Translations under genes and position numbers: made by a program
NCBI GenBank assembly: GCA_039545355.1
Contig: BCJJ01000021.1
Coordinates: 620,001-684,000, forward strand
Source: Trichosporon coremiiforme
Taxonomy: Eukaryota; Basidiomycota; Tremellomycetes; Trichosporonales; Trichosporonaceae
Length of the DNA: 64,000 nt
Direction of reading: 5' to 3'
Notes under the pieces: generated by a model
Databases searched by the model: none
Told to the model about the DNA's origin: nothing
Seen by the model: only the letters and a program-made list of their open reading frames with translations
In this document: positions 1 to 8,901 of the stretch, piece after piece
Numbering within the stretch: the stretch's first letter is position 1
Layout: every line of letters begins with the position of its first letter

Positions 1-702
1 ACTGGCAACGACGGCACCACTGAGTCCTCTGCCCGCCCTCCAACTCCCGCTCAGGCAGAGCAGGCGGGTACTGCTGCCGACGAAGCTATTCGTGAGGGAG
101 CGGACAGTACTCCTGCCCCGGCAAACGATGGCGATGCCCCGCGCCACCCGTTCCGTGGCTTCCCTCTGGAGCTTCTGTTCCTGCAGATGGGACCCCCGGA
201 GCCCCCTGCTCCGCCTGCACCCGAGGAGCGCCCCGCGTCGACCTTCGTCCCTCAGTCGCTCGAATCTTGGACGGAGCAACGCGAGAAGACCCTGGGATGG
301 CGCTGTGACGCGGTCGAGTGTCTTCTTGCCCCTCCTGTTCCCGACAGCGACGGGGAGGACATGGACGTGGACGAACCGCCTGCTGAGGCCGAGGACGAGG
401 AGGTCCTCCCTGCCGCGGACAAGGAGATGCTGTCCATCTACTCCGCTCAACAGCCGCTGTTCCCGCCCAGTGGCGATGGGGAGGAGGCGCACGCGAACGC
501 CGAGTTCGTCCTCCTGACCTGCCCGCACAGGTGGCACCGGACGTGCCTCGAGGTCGCGGAGCGCAGCGCTGGACACTCTGGTCTTCCTGACGGCGAGGGC
601 AGGCAGTGGGTCCGCTGTATGACGTGTCGCAAGGAGGGGTGGGTGGTGCCGCGTACGCCGACGCCGCCTCAGCCCGAAGCGCCCGTCACCGCCGATGTCT
701 AG
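1..702 (+). CDS. C-terminal part of a RING-like protein (5' end outside window)
   Basis: Frame 1 is open from the first base to the TAG at 700-702, so this is the last ~233 residues of a longer protein. The visible part begins with a Ser/Pro/Ala-rich low-complexity stretch, continues through an acidic segment, and ends in a zinc-finger-like motif. That motif, LTCPHRWHRTCLEV, has the C-x-H-x2-H-x2-C spacing of the middle of a RING-H2 finger; 30 residues later WVRCMTCRKEGW supplies the last C-x2-C pair. The first Cys pair is not clean: the only candidate is C-x4-C in RCDAVECLL about 70 residues earlier, separated by an acidic insert. A role as a RING-type ubiquitin ligase is inferred from this half-signature only. 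Without the N-terminus the family cannot be named. Confidence 0.75.
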   Translation, partial: TGNDGTTESSARPPTPAQAEQAGTAADEAIREGADSTPAPANDGDAPRHPFRGFPLELLFLQMGPPEPPAPPAPEERPASTFVPQSLESWTEQREKTLGWRCDAVECLLAPPVPDSDGEDMDVDEPPAEAEDEEVLPAADKEMLSIYSAQQPLFPPSGDGEEAHANAEFVLLTCPHRWHRTCLEVAERSAGHSGLPDGEGRQWVRCMTCRKEGWVVPRTPTPPQPEAPVTADV

Positions 703-1028
703 GCGGATAGAGCCATCACTTTAGACATACACACTGATACCCGGCCCACCAATCGATACCCGTCATCGTGGCGGCTCATGCCCATTGTATACATTAGTTG
801 ATTCCTTGTACCATGGATTAGTATGGCATCCTTCATAGTGTCAGTACGCCTTGAGCATGCACACCACATCTGCACTCGTCTGTTCGTCTGTCGCGTCGTT
901 CGCGTCAAGCTTCATAACTGTCTGCTGGTGCTACCTCGTTGCCTCGTGGGCCGCATGGGATGCTGCCTTGACGAATCCGGGTCTTGGTAATTGGAGCCAG
1001 GTGGTCGGGGATCGAGAGCGAGAAGAGC
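703..1028. other. Convergent intergenic spacer
   Basis: 3' flanks of the RING-like gene (plus) and the small mitochondrial-type gene (minus). No ORF or RNA gene is supported here. Confidence 0.6.
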
Positions 1029-1633
1029 TTACTTGTCCTTCTTGACGGGGTTGCTCTGGGGAAGACCGAGCTCGGCGTCCTGGTAAGACTGGACCTGGGC
1101 GTTGACCTCGGCGGCGGCCTTCTTGGCGGCGTCGTCGATCTTGTTGGCGATGTTCTGGGCAGTGTCGTTGGCCTTGTTCTCGGAAGCACCCTCGCCGAAC
1201 GACTTCTTGTACTCCTCGACGTCGGCAGCGGCGGCGAAAGCGGCCTCCTTGGAGTCCTGGAACATTAGCTGGAGCTCATGCAGGCTTTGGGGGATGCCAT
1301 CCATCTGCCACTCGTCTCATTGCGGTCATCCCGTGACTGGTGACTGGGTCACTCGCGAGGGTCCACTCTCTGCCTAGAGACTGCATCATCAAGCAGCCCA
1401 GTTCCACCCACGACTGATCACAGGCCACAGGTCACTGATAGCAGGTTACCAGAGCACAAGGGTCACTAGAGCTTTGACGATCGCAGATTGCTCGGCGGCG
1501 GACGGCGAGGAGCGGGGATGATGGCAAAGTGGAGCTGTCAACTCACCTTGCTGCCCTTGAGAGCCTGGGGCGAGACGGAGAAGGCGCGGACAGAGCGCGA
1601 GACAGGAGCAACGGAGCGGCGGAGGGCGAACAT
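1029..1633 (-). CDS. Small mitochondrial-type protein, unknown function
   Basis: Two exons on the minus strand: 1633-1547 and 1256-1029, giving about 104 residues. The intron has a GTGAGT donor and a GCTAAT branch followed by TTCCAG. The first exon encodes a classic mitochondrial presequence, starting MFALRRSVAPVSRSVRAFSV: Arg/Ser/Ala-rich with no acidic residues and an R-x-F-S-like cleavage region. The mature part is short, Ala/Lys/Asp-rich and probably helical (runs such as DDAAKKAAAEVNAQVQ), ending in Lys/Asp. The intron is long for this window (290 nt), so an extra small exon cannot be ruled out. I do not recognise the family; import into the mitochondrion is inferred from the N-terminus only. 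Confidence 0.65.
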
Positions 1634-3614
1634 TGTTGTAACTTTTCAGAGATACAGTGTGGGGGAGAAAGCAACATCTCAGTCTCCGGTTGCCTTAAGT
1701 AATTCTTGGGTGTAGCTTGGCTCGTCCCCCCTTCTTTGCTGGCTTTGCTTTGGGTTCGCTTCGTCATGAAATGGGCCAATGACGCTGATTCGTTCCTCTC
1801 TTCGGCTGATTGCAGAGGTGTCGGAACGCCCGCACTCCGCCGCTAGAGCACGCACAGGAGTGAGGGCCCGCCAGGAGGGAGGAGTGGAAGGGTAGGGAGG
1901 GAGAGGAGTCCAAGCTGTCCCGATCAGCAGCGAGGAGCGAATGAGCGCACACCTGCCCGCATGAACGCCCGCTGCGACATGACGTCCAGACCCAGTGCTG
2001 GACCCAGACTGACCCGAGACGAGCAGGGGGGTCAGCCCGACGAGCAGGGAGAGGGCTGAAGCGCAACGAAGCCCGTCGTCAAGTGTGGGAACCGATTCAG
2101 AGGCTCGGTCTTGCTGCCCAAGCTGCCGCTGCCATTGTGGGTGACGTCAAACTGCATACTGCCACAGTGGGGTGTCTCACTGCCAACTTCGTACAACGCC
2201 TCCCTCCTTCCCGTCTGCAACAGAGCAGCATGGCTGATCTCTTTGTATGCATTGAAGTAGATGTGTGAGATGCATGCATGATGCATGCATGCATGCGTTG
2301 AGACACGGAAAGGACACAGGGGCGAGCAGAAGGTGAGGGAGAGCCGAAATTAGCGACCCATTCGGTCATGACCTCGGTCATCTAACGAGACCGGCAACGC
2401 TGCACGCTGCCTTCAGGCCAGAGACCGAGGCCCAGTCCACGTACGCTGCGTACCTTTTCGCCTTCCCCTCACCAGCATCGCTAAGATGATACCCCTAAGA
2501 ACGCATGCTGTCTGCCTCACAACCTCGGTCAGCGTTCCTGGTTCCTCCGAGCATGTGCAGCAACGCCAATGTCGCGTCGAGGCTATATAAGAGCGTGTTG
2601 TTTCATGGCCTGAAAGAAGTTGGCTCGTCACAACTACTCTAGCGTACAGATCAGCTTGCCCGATATCACCTGTTTGTTGATATTTCACCAGACATCTGCC
2701 ACTCGAGCGAACGTTCCTCAGCCTCACACAGCGAAGATCAGTGATCAGCGGTATCAGCGTCCTGCCATTGGCCATGGGACTGGAACCTTCCCTGGCTTCC
2801 GTGGCGTAACGGGGCAGTGTCGGAGCGCGGGCCGAGGGAGAAGCCACATGCGTCGTCCGGTTGTCGCAAAATAGGCGCCAGACTCGGCGCGCCCATCGCC
2901 TCGCACGCCTTCGTGGCGTCGCTGTTGTTTGCAAGATCTTCGCCGACCGTGGGAAGCACCGATTCCGGCGGAGCGGTCTGAAATTTAGCTCCGTTTGATT
3001 TTGTCGCGTGGTAGAAGCTCTAAAACAGCGGCGAAGCGGCCATCTGCGGATGGCCGTTACATCATGACTGGCTGAGTACTTCTGGGGAATCTTGGGGAGC
3101 CGCAGCGGACCGGATCCGCCAAGCCGACGTGTTTCGAGACGGCATCACGAAGCTGCGGGGTCACTCGATGCCGAACGCTGTTGTCAGCACGGCACGCGGC
3201 GCCCGGTCAGTTGCGAGAGCGATGCAGAGGTTGCCGATGCTGTGTCCGTTATGAAGTGATCGGCAGGAAGAATCGAGATATCGCGCATGATAAAGGCGGG
3301 GCGGTGCTGGATGTGGTTCCTGGTGGTGACTTGATGAGGCAGTGTTCCTGCGTACCTGTGGCTTGCGACTTGCGGCTTGCGGCGTAGACATCGAATGACA
3401 CGCGTCGCAAGAGATGTCAGCTTGCCAGTTGCACTAACGCGAGCCAAGCCCAATCCTTACCCTAGCTGCCACCGTGCGCTCGCGCTAGCACAACATACAG
3501 CACCGCCCATCTGTAATCTACTCTGGTGCCGGCTTCCTACATTAGCCTGTGCGTGACCTGATCTTTGCATCTCATTCCTCACATCCATCGTTCATCTTCG
3601 CCGCCCAGTCACCC
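1634..3614. other. Long divergent intergenic region
   Basis: Lies between the small mitochondrial gene (minus) and annexin (plus), so it holds both promoters. It contains an ATGCATGC-rich repeat near 2.28 kb and a TATATAAG box at about 2585 that is not placed in front of any supported gene. Open frames here (for example 2413-2934 minus) are Arg-rich, have no recognisable domain, and look like GC-rich noise. Confidence 0.5.
2269..2296. repeat. ATGCATGC simple repeat
   Basis: A run of overlapping self-complementary ATGCATGC units, broken once. It is palindromic and could form a cruciform; no function is indicated. Confidence 0.7.
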
Positions 3615-5185
3615 ATGTACGGCAACAACTACCAGCAACCCTACGGCGCGCCCCCTCCCGGCCAGCAGCCCTACGGTGCTCCTCCCCCTGCCGGCGGCTT
3701 CGACCCCAACCAGCAGCAGGGCGGTTACGGTGCGCCCCCTCCCAACCAGTACGGACAGCCGAACCAGGGCTGGCAGCAGAACCAGTACGCCGGCCCCGGA
3801 CAGTACGCGCCGCAGAACCAGGGATACGGGCAGCCCCCTCCCCAGCAGCAGTACGGCCAGCCTCCTCCGAACCAGTACGGCCAGCCTCCGGCGGGCCAGT
3901 ACGGCGCCCCTCCCCCGCAACAGCAGTACGGTGCGCCTCCTCCAGGACAGTACGGCGCTCCCCCTCAGCAGGGAGGCTACGGCGCCCCGCCGCCTAACCC
4001 GTATGGTGCTCCTCCTCAGCAGCAGTACGGCGCGCCCCCGCAGCAGCAGTACGGCGCCCCTCCCCCAAACCCGTACGGCCAGCCTGCGTTCCAGAGCTCG
4101 CCTGGCGGCCCTCGCTTCCTCGGCGTCCCCGTCCCCGCCCCTCCTCCCGCTCCCCCCACGACGAACCTCCCCGGCTACAACCCGACGTTTGACGCGGACC
4201 GCATCCGCAAGGCGTGCAAGGTGAGCTTCCATCGAAAGCTTCCACCGAAGGCTGTGACCGAAGGATGAGCTGTAAAGATCTGTCGGCTGACCACCAGGGC
4301 TTCGGAACCGACGAGAAAACGATCATCGATGTGCTGTCGCCACTGGACGCCTTCCAGATGGATGTCCTGTCGCGCACGTACGAGCAGACCGTCGGCCGCT
4401 CGCTGCAGAAGGAGCTCGACAAGGAGCTGTCTTCGTGGCTGGGCTACGTGCTTGAGCTCCTGTCTATGGGCCCGCTGCAGGGCGACATCTGGCTTCTGAA
4501 CCGCGCCTGCAAGGGTGCGGGTACGCACGAGGATCTGCTTACGGAGCTGCTCATCGGGCGAACGAACGAGGAGATCCACCTGCTCAAGGAGGGCTTCCGA
4601 CGCACGTACAACAAGGACCTTGTCGCGACTGTGCGCGGCGAGCTCAGCATGAAGACAGAGCGCATGTTCAACATGGCTCTGACGGGCACGCGCGACGAGA
4701 ACCCGCACGTCAACCACCAGCAGGTGCAGCAGGACGTCGAGGCGCTGTACCGCGCCGGCCCTGGCAAGGCGGGCACGGACGAGATCAGCATCTGCGGCAT
4801 CCTCCTGCAGCGCAGCGACCAGCACCTTGCCGCGATCGCGCAGGCATTCCCGCAGCGCCACCGCGTGACGCTGTCCAAGATGATCAGCTCCGAGTTCTCG
4901 GGACACATGAAGGATGCCCTCCTCCAGGTCGCGCGTGGCGCCGAGCACGACGGAGCAGGCGTCTACCGCGACACGGAGCTCATCGAGGAGAGCATGGCAG
5001 GCATGGGCACTAAGGATGAGCGGCTCTGCTACCGCCTCGTCCGCGCGCACTGGAACCGGCCCCGCTTCGCCGCCATCAAGAATCAGTACCAGGGCCTGTA
5101 CCGCAAGACGCTCACGAGCCGCGTCCAGGGTGAGACGGGCGGCAAGTACGAGCGCGCCCTCGTCTCCATCATCGAGCAGAACTAG
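3615..5185 (+). CDS. Annexin with Pro/Gln/Tyr/Gly-rich N-terminal domain
   Basis: Two exons, 3615-4220 and 4298-5185, giving 497 residues; the intron has GTGAGC and CTGAC-CACCAG. Residues 1 to about 185 are a disordered head built from degenerate QYGAPPP / QYGQPPP repeats, ending in a Pro-rich linker. The remaining ~300 residues are the annexin core. Repeat 1 begins [17 protein letters not shown], repeat 2 has [17 protein letters not shown], repeat 3 has [14 protein letters not shown] and repeat 4 [14 protein letters not shown], each with the G-x-G-T-D/H-E-type loop that binds calcium and phospholipid. Annexins bind acidic membranes in a calcium-dependent way; fungal members with PYG-rich heads resemble mammalian annexin A7/A11. 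The ATG at 3615 is chosen because no in-frame ATG lies upstream. Confidence 0.95.
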
Positions 5186-5440
5186 TCGCCTGAACTGCCT
5201 ACCCATACCCCTTTGTTTGCTCAGAAGGTCCCTTGTCATGTCCGAAGTAATCGTGTGCCACCCTTTTCTCTATCCTTCTGACTCCCCTCTCTTCTCTAGT
5301 TGTAGTAGTTTTGGGCTAGGAACGATCAGAAGAAGTGAATGCATGTCTGTTATACAATGATACCTGCTGGTCAGCTCGAGGGCCCGATTTGCACAGCTCG
5401 GCCAATACTCACACTTAGCCAGGCGGCCACGGCTAGTCAC

Positions 5441-6052
5441 TTAGATGGCGGGGAGGATGGCGGCGCTCATGTCCGAGCGGACGAAGAGGATGCCGAGGCC
5501 GAAGAGGGCGACAGCGCGCGCGATGCTGCTCGTCAGCTCGACGTATTACAGAAAGCTTGTAGTTCTCCGTCTCTTCCTTCTGTCGAGAATACACCGTCCT
5601 TCGGCTTCTGTTCCTGCTACCTCGTTTTAGGAGGATCAGGATCCGGCGCAGAAGCAGAAACAGTGCTCTCCGCACGCCACCAGCGACGACGGCGAAGGAA
5701 GCAATCAAGCGGATAGAATGGCCGGAGAAGCCGTCTCGGGTTGAACGCATATTCGACCATGGTCCTTCACATTGGTCAAAGTCCTTCCGATCCGCGTCCT
5801 TCCCTTCGCAGTGTCCGAAGCCGCACATCCAGCATGACTTCCGCGTGACTTCACTTCCATTCCAGTCCTTTGACCATCTTTTCCTGCCATGACATTCGAA
5901 GTAAAGACTCACCCGATGTTGCCCTCACGGTACTCGGGGTTCATGACCTGCTGGTTCCAGAACCACGAGGCGAAACCCTGGGGCTCGGCCTCCTTGCCGC
6001 TCGGGCCGAGGTAGAGGGGCTGGGCGTTTCCGGAGGGGGCGGGAGCGGACAT
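5441..6052 (-). CDS. Small single-span membrane protein, possible Tom6-like subunit
   Basis: Two exons on the minus strand: 6052-5913 and 5525-5441, giving 74 residues. The intron is 387 nt, with a GTGAGT donor and GAGCTGACGAGCAG acceptor. The head is short, polar and Pro-rich with an aromatic cluster (FASWFWNQQVMNPEY). A C-terminal hydrophobic helix follows (ARAVALFGLGILFV), then a short tail RSDMSAAILPAI. Size, a single C-terminal helix and the R/Q-S-x-M-x-x-x-L-x-P tail resemble the small TOM-complex subunit Tom6 of yeast, but similarity in such a short protein is weak evidence. Any tail-anchored mitochondrial or ER protein would look alike. It is transcribed divergently from the PITH gene. 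Confidence 0.65.
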
Positions 6053-6376
6053 TGTTGTTGTTTTCGGTGGTTAATGTTGTCTCTTCTCTCGATGTCCCAG
6101 TAGTCCGTTGAAAGGTCGTTGGGCGGCGACGAGTGGAAATCCGAGAGAAGGGTCACCGTGGGAAGGTAGGACGAGCAGGAAGGACGGGGTTAGGCGGAAG
6201 CTTTTGTGGCGCCGTGCTTTCGACGATGATGCAAGTGCGGCCGCCCGGCTGGGCTGGTGGAGGTCGTCCGATTTCTGATACGAGGGAAGGGATTGCTGAC
6301 ATGACTGCAACAACGACGATCGACGAGGAAATATTGGTGCGCTTCACATATGGACGGCTAAGCTGACCTCAGAACG
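6053..6376. promoter_or_regulatory. Divergent promoter region (Tom6-like gene / PITH gene)
   Basis: 324 nt between two divergent start codons. A CTGACCTCAG acceptor-like string lies just before the PITH start codon (6363-6372), so a 5'-UTR intron is possible. No other element is clear. Confidence 0.5.
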
Positions 6377-7272
6377 ATGCCATGCCACGATGAATGTCAC
6401 GAGGACCACGACCATGACATCCCCCTCGAAAGCGGGCCTCAGGACAGCCTGTTCAAGGTCGTCGACACGGAGCATGTGCGCGCCCTGAACGCTGAGGGCG
6501 GCCCGGAGAAGGGACGGGTCGTTATCAAGTGAGTCCTTCCTCCTCCCTTCCATACTCGCCTGATCTCCTCCCTACTACGGCACAACGCACAGCTGTGTGA
6601 CTTATAGAAAGCTAACAGCAGGGATTGGGCAAACCGGGATGACGAGACGACGGTGAGCTAACTCATCTGATCCCCAAAGCTGACAACAGTGGCTCGAGTC
6701 TGAGCTCGATGACTCGCTGATTCTCCACAGTAAGCTCGCCTTCCTCCTGTCCAGCTGACGTCAGTCCCGTTCACGGCGTCCGTTTCCCTCCGCTCGATCA
6801 CGCTGAAGGCGTTCAGCGACTACCGACCCAACGAGATGCGTGTGGTATGCCCCAGCTGCGCTCATTATTGTAGCTGACATCAGTTCGCTAACGGTGCCGG
6901 GCTCGACTTCTCAGACGCCGAGGACAGGGAGCCGACGCAAACCTTTGAGGTCGTTGACACTCGGGAGCCGGCAGAGTACCAAGTCAAGTGAGTTCTTCCC
7001 TAGCCTTTCTCAGCTGCACAGCTTGCACATTGTAGCTGACAATCAGGGCTGCGAAGTTTGCGAGTGTGACGAGCCTTGCGCTTTTCTTCCCGCACAATAT
7101 CTCCGAGGGCGACGAGGAGGAGACGACACGGGTGTACTATGTCGGACTGAGGGGAAGCTGGCGGCCGCTGCCGAACGCGCTTGGGCAGATTGTGTATGAG
7201 GCCGCGCCGAGACCGACAGACCACAAGGTCAAGGGAGACGCTATGGCGGCTGCGCCGAGGCAAGGGTTCTAG
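6377..7272 (+). CDS. PITH-domain protein (PITHD1-like)
   Basis: Six exons: 6377-6528, 6622-6652, 6690-6729, 6765-6844, 6884-6987 and 7047-7272, giving 210 residues. All junctions keep frame and use CTGAC/CTAAC branch sites. The protein starts with a Cys/His/Asp cluster (MPCHDECHEDHDHD), as in PITHD1 relatives. The PITH fold follows: SLFKVVDTEHVRALNAEGG, the tryptophan-containing KDWANRDD segment, LILHIPFTASVSLRSITL, and FFPHNISEGDEEETTRVYYVGLRGSW. PITH is the C-terminal domain of thioredoxin-like TXNL1, where it binds the 26S proteasome; stand-alone PITH proteins are conserved in eukaryotes and have no settled biochemical role. The gene has very small exons (31 and 40 nt). Confidence 0.93.
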
Positions 7273-7830
7273 ATACACGATGCACGATGCTATCTCGTCA
7301 CCAGGGAAGGCACTAGCCAGTCACAGGTCACCGATCTTCCGCTGCACTTCCGCTATCACTGACCACGGCGCTGCATCGTTTGCCCCGATGACACTCCTGA
7401 TAGGAACTGCAGTACACACTGCACGCTATCAAGTACATGGAACCCCGTCTGTGCATGAGAGTGGGCACCAAAGGGCCACTAGACAGAGTCCAGGGCAGTG
7501 GTCCCACGTGTGCGCTTATCTCGGACGAAGCCGACGTTTGCCACCGCGTCATGCCCCGCATGCCTCACGTCGTATCTGCGTCCGCCCCCGGCGTGTTGAT
7601 TGCAGCCAGCCAACCAGCCAGCCAGCCAGCCGCCAGCGAGCGTGCGTCAGCTGATAGCTGTATCAGGCGCCGGGTTGCCGCTTGGGGATGGCTCGTTGGG
7701 GGTACATCCCCTGTCACCTTCATATGTCCCCGTTGTCGACGTCTTTCTCGTCCTTCCCCCCTCTCATCTTCTCACTCTTCCCATCTGACCACCTGCTTTC
7801 GTCTCACTGACTTGCCATCCACCCCACATC
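7273..7830. other. Intergenic region upstream of the phosphoribosyltransferase gene
   Basis: 558 nt. Contains a short CCAG/CCAGC tandem run near 7607-7640 and a pyrimidine-rich leader just before the ATG at 7831, typical of fungal promoters. No gene is supported. Confidence 0.5.
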
Positions 7831-8758
7831 ATGGCAGTCCACGTCTCCTCCCACCCCATCGTCGCCGTCAAGCTGACGCAGCTGCGCCTGCACGACCTCT
7901 CGCCAAAGGACTTCCGCAGTGAGGTGTCATCCCTCTCGTGAGCTTACCCGCCGCTCATGTTTAACTAATCCCAGCTCGCTGTTGATGTACGAGGCCTCGG
8001 CATCTGTGCCGCTGACCGATGTTCCGAATGTGAGTGTCCCGACTTGCTCACTGTGTGACTCGTGCGGATTGGTCTCCCTCGCCGCCCATTCACACCGCAC
8101 TCGACAGTCTCAGCCAGTGGGATCCTGGAGATATAGCTGACCTCAGCTACACTCGCCGATCACCGAGTTCACAGGCAAGACGGTCGGGACCCGCGTGGGA
8201 ATCTCGCCCATCCTCCGTGCCGGTATCGGCATGACTGACGGTAAGCTCACGCTTTCGTCCCAGCAGCTGACACGCAGCTGCCTTGGACCTCTTCCCGGAC
8301 GCGACGGTGCTGCACCTCGGCCTGTTCCGCGAGAAGACGACTCTGCAGGCGGTCGAGTGAGCTTCAGGCACGATGGCTAGCTGACAACCAGGTACTATTC
8401 AAAGCTGCCGACGAAACGCACCGCTGATCTCGTGTACCTCCTCGACCGTGAGCTTTCCCGTCTCACCTACCAGCTGACATTCACAGCGCTCATCGCGACT
8501 GGAGGAACGGCCGTCGCTGCCCTCGGCATGTTGACTGAATGGGGGCTGAAGCCGGAGCAGATCAAGCTCGTGGCGATCCTTGGGAGCAAGAAGGGTATCG
8601 AGAACGTTCAGGATGAGTACCCTGGTGTCGAGGTGAGCTGGCTTGGGTGAGCGAGCTGACAACAGATCTTCATCGGTGGCATTGACGATGAGCTCACGGA
8701 GAAGGGATACATCTCGCCCGGACTCGGCGACGCCGGTGACCGCATGTTCAGCACTTAG
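7831..8758 (+). CDS. Uracil phosphoribosyltransferase, bacterial Upp-type
   Basis: Seven exons: 7831-7937, 7975-8029, 8147-8240, 8278-8356, 8392-8447, 8487-8632 and 8666-8758, giving 209 residues. Several introns are only 36-39 nt. The enzyme joins uracil to PRPP to make UMP (pyrimidine salvage; it is also the step that activates 5-fluorouracil in fungi). Seen: an N-terminal [17 protein letters not shown] segment, matching the FRELxxEVxxLLxYEAT block of bacterial Upp; [15 protein letters not shown]; the PRPP loop [12 protein letters not shown] at about residues 129-139; and the uracil-site tail [14 protein letters not shown]. The long N-terminal arm of yeast Fur1 is absent. Fungi may carry both Fur1 and an Upp-like paralogue (URC6/Urg2 of the uracil catabolism route), and this sequence could be either, so no symbol is assigned. 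Exon 1 is ended at 7937, not 7918, because only that keeps the frame and the conserved block. Confidence 0.93.
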
Positions 8759-8901
8759 GCGAGTTGATCATAGCTCGTAGACTAATGTAGAAGAAGTAGA
8801 ATGAAGCATCGAGGACAAGGAGACATACCAAGTGATACTATGCATTAGATGTGATTACGTGACTATTCTATCTGATACATGCAGTGCAGTGAACAAGAAA
8901 C

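Noticed and set aside
2413..2934. 173-residue frame on the minus strand
   Set aside because: Arg-rich without any motif, and it does not begin at a clear ATG context.
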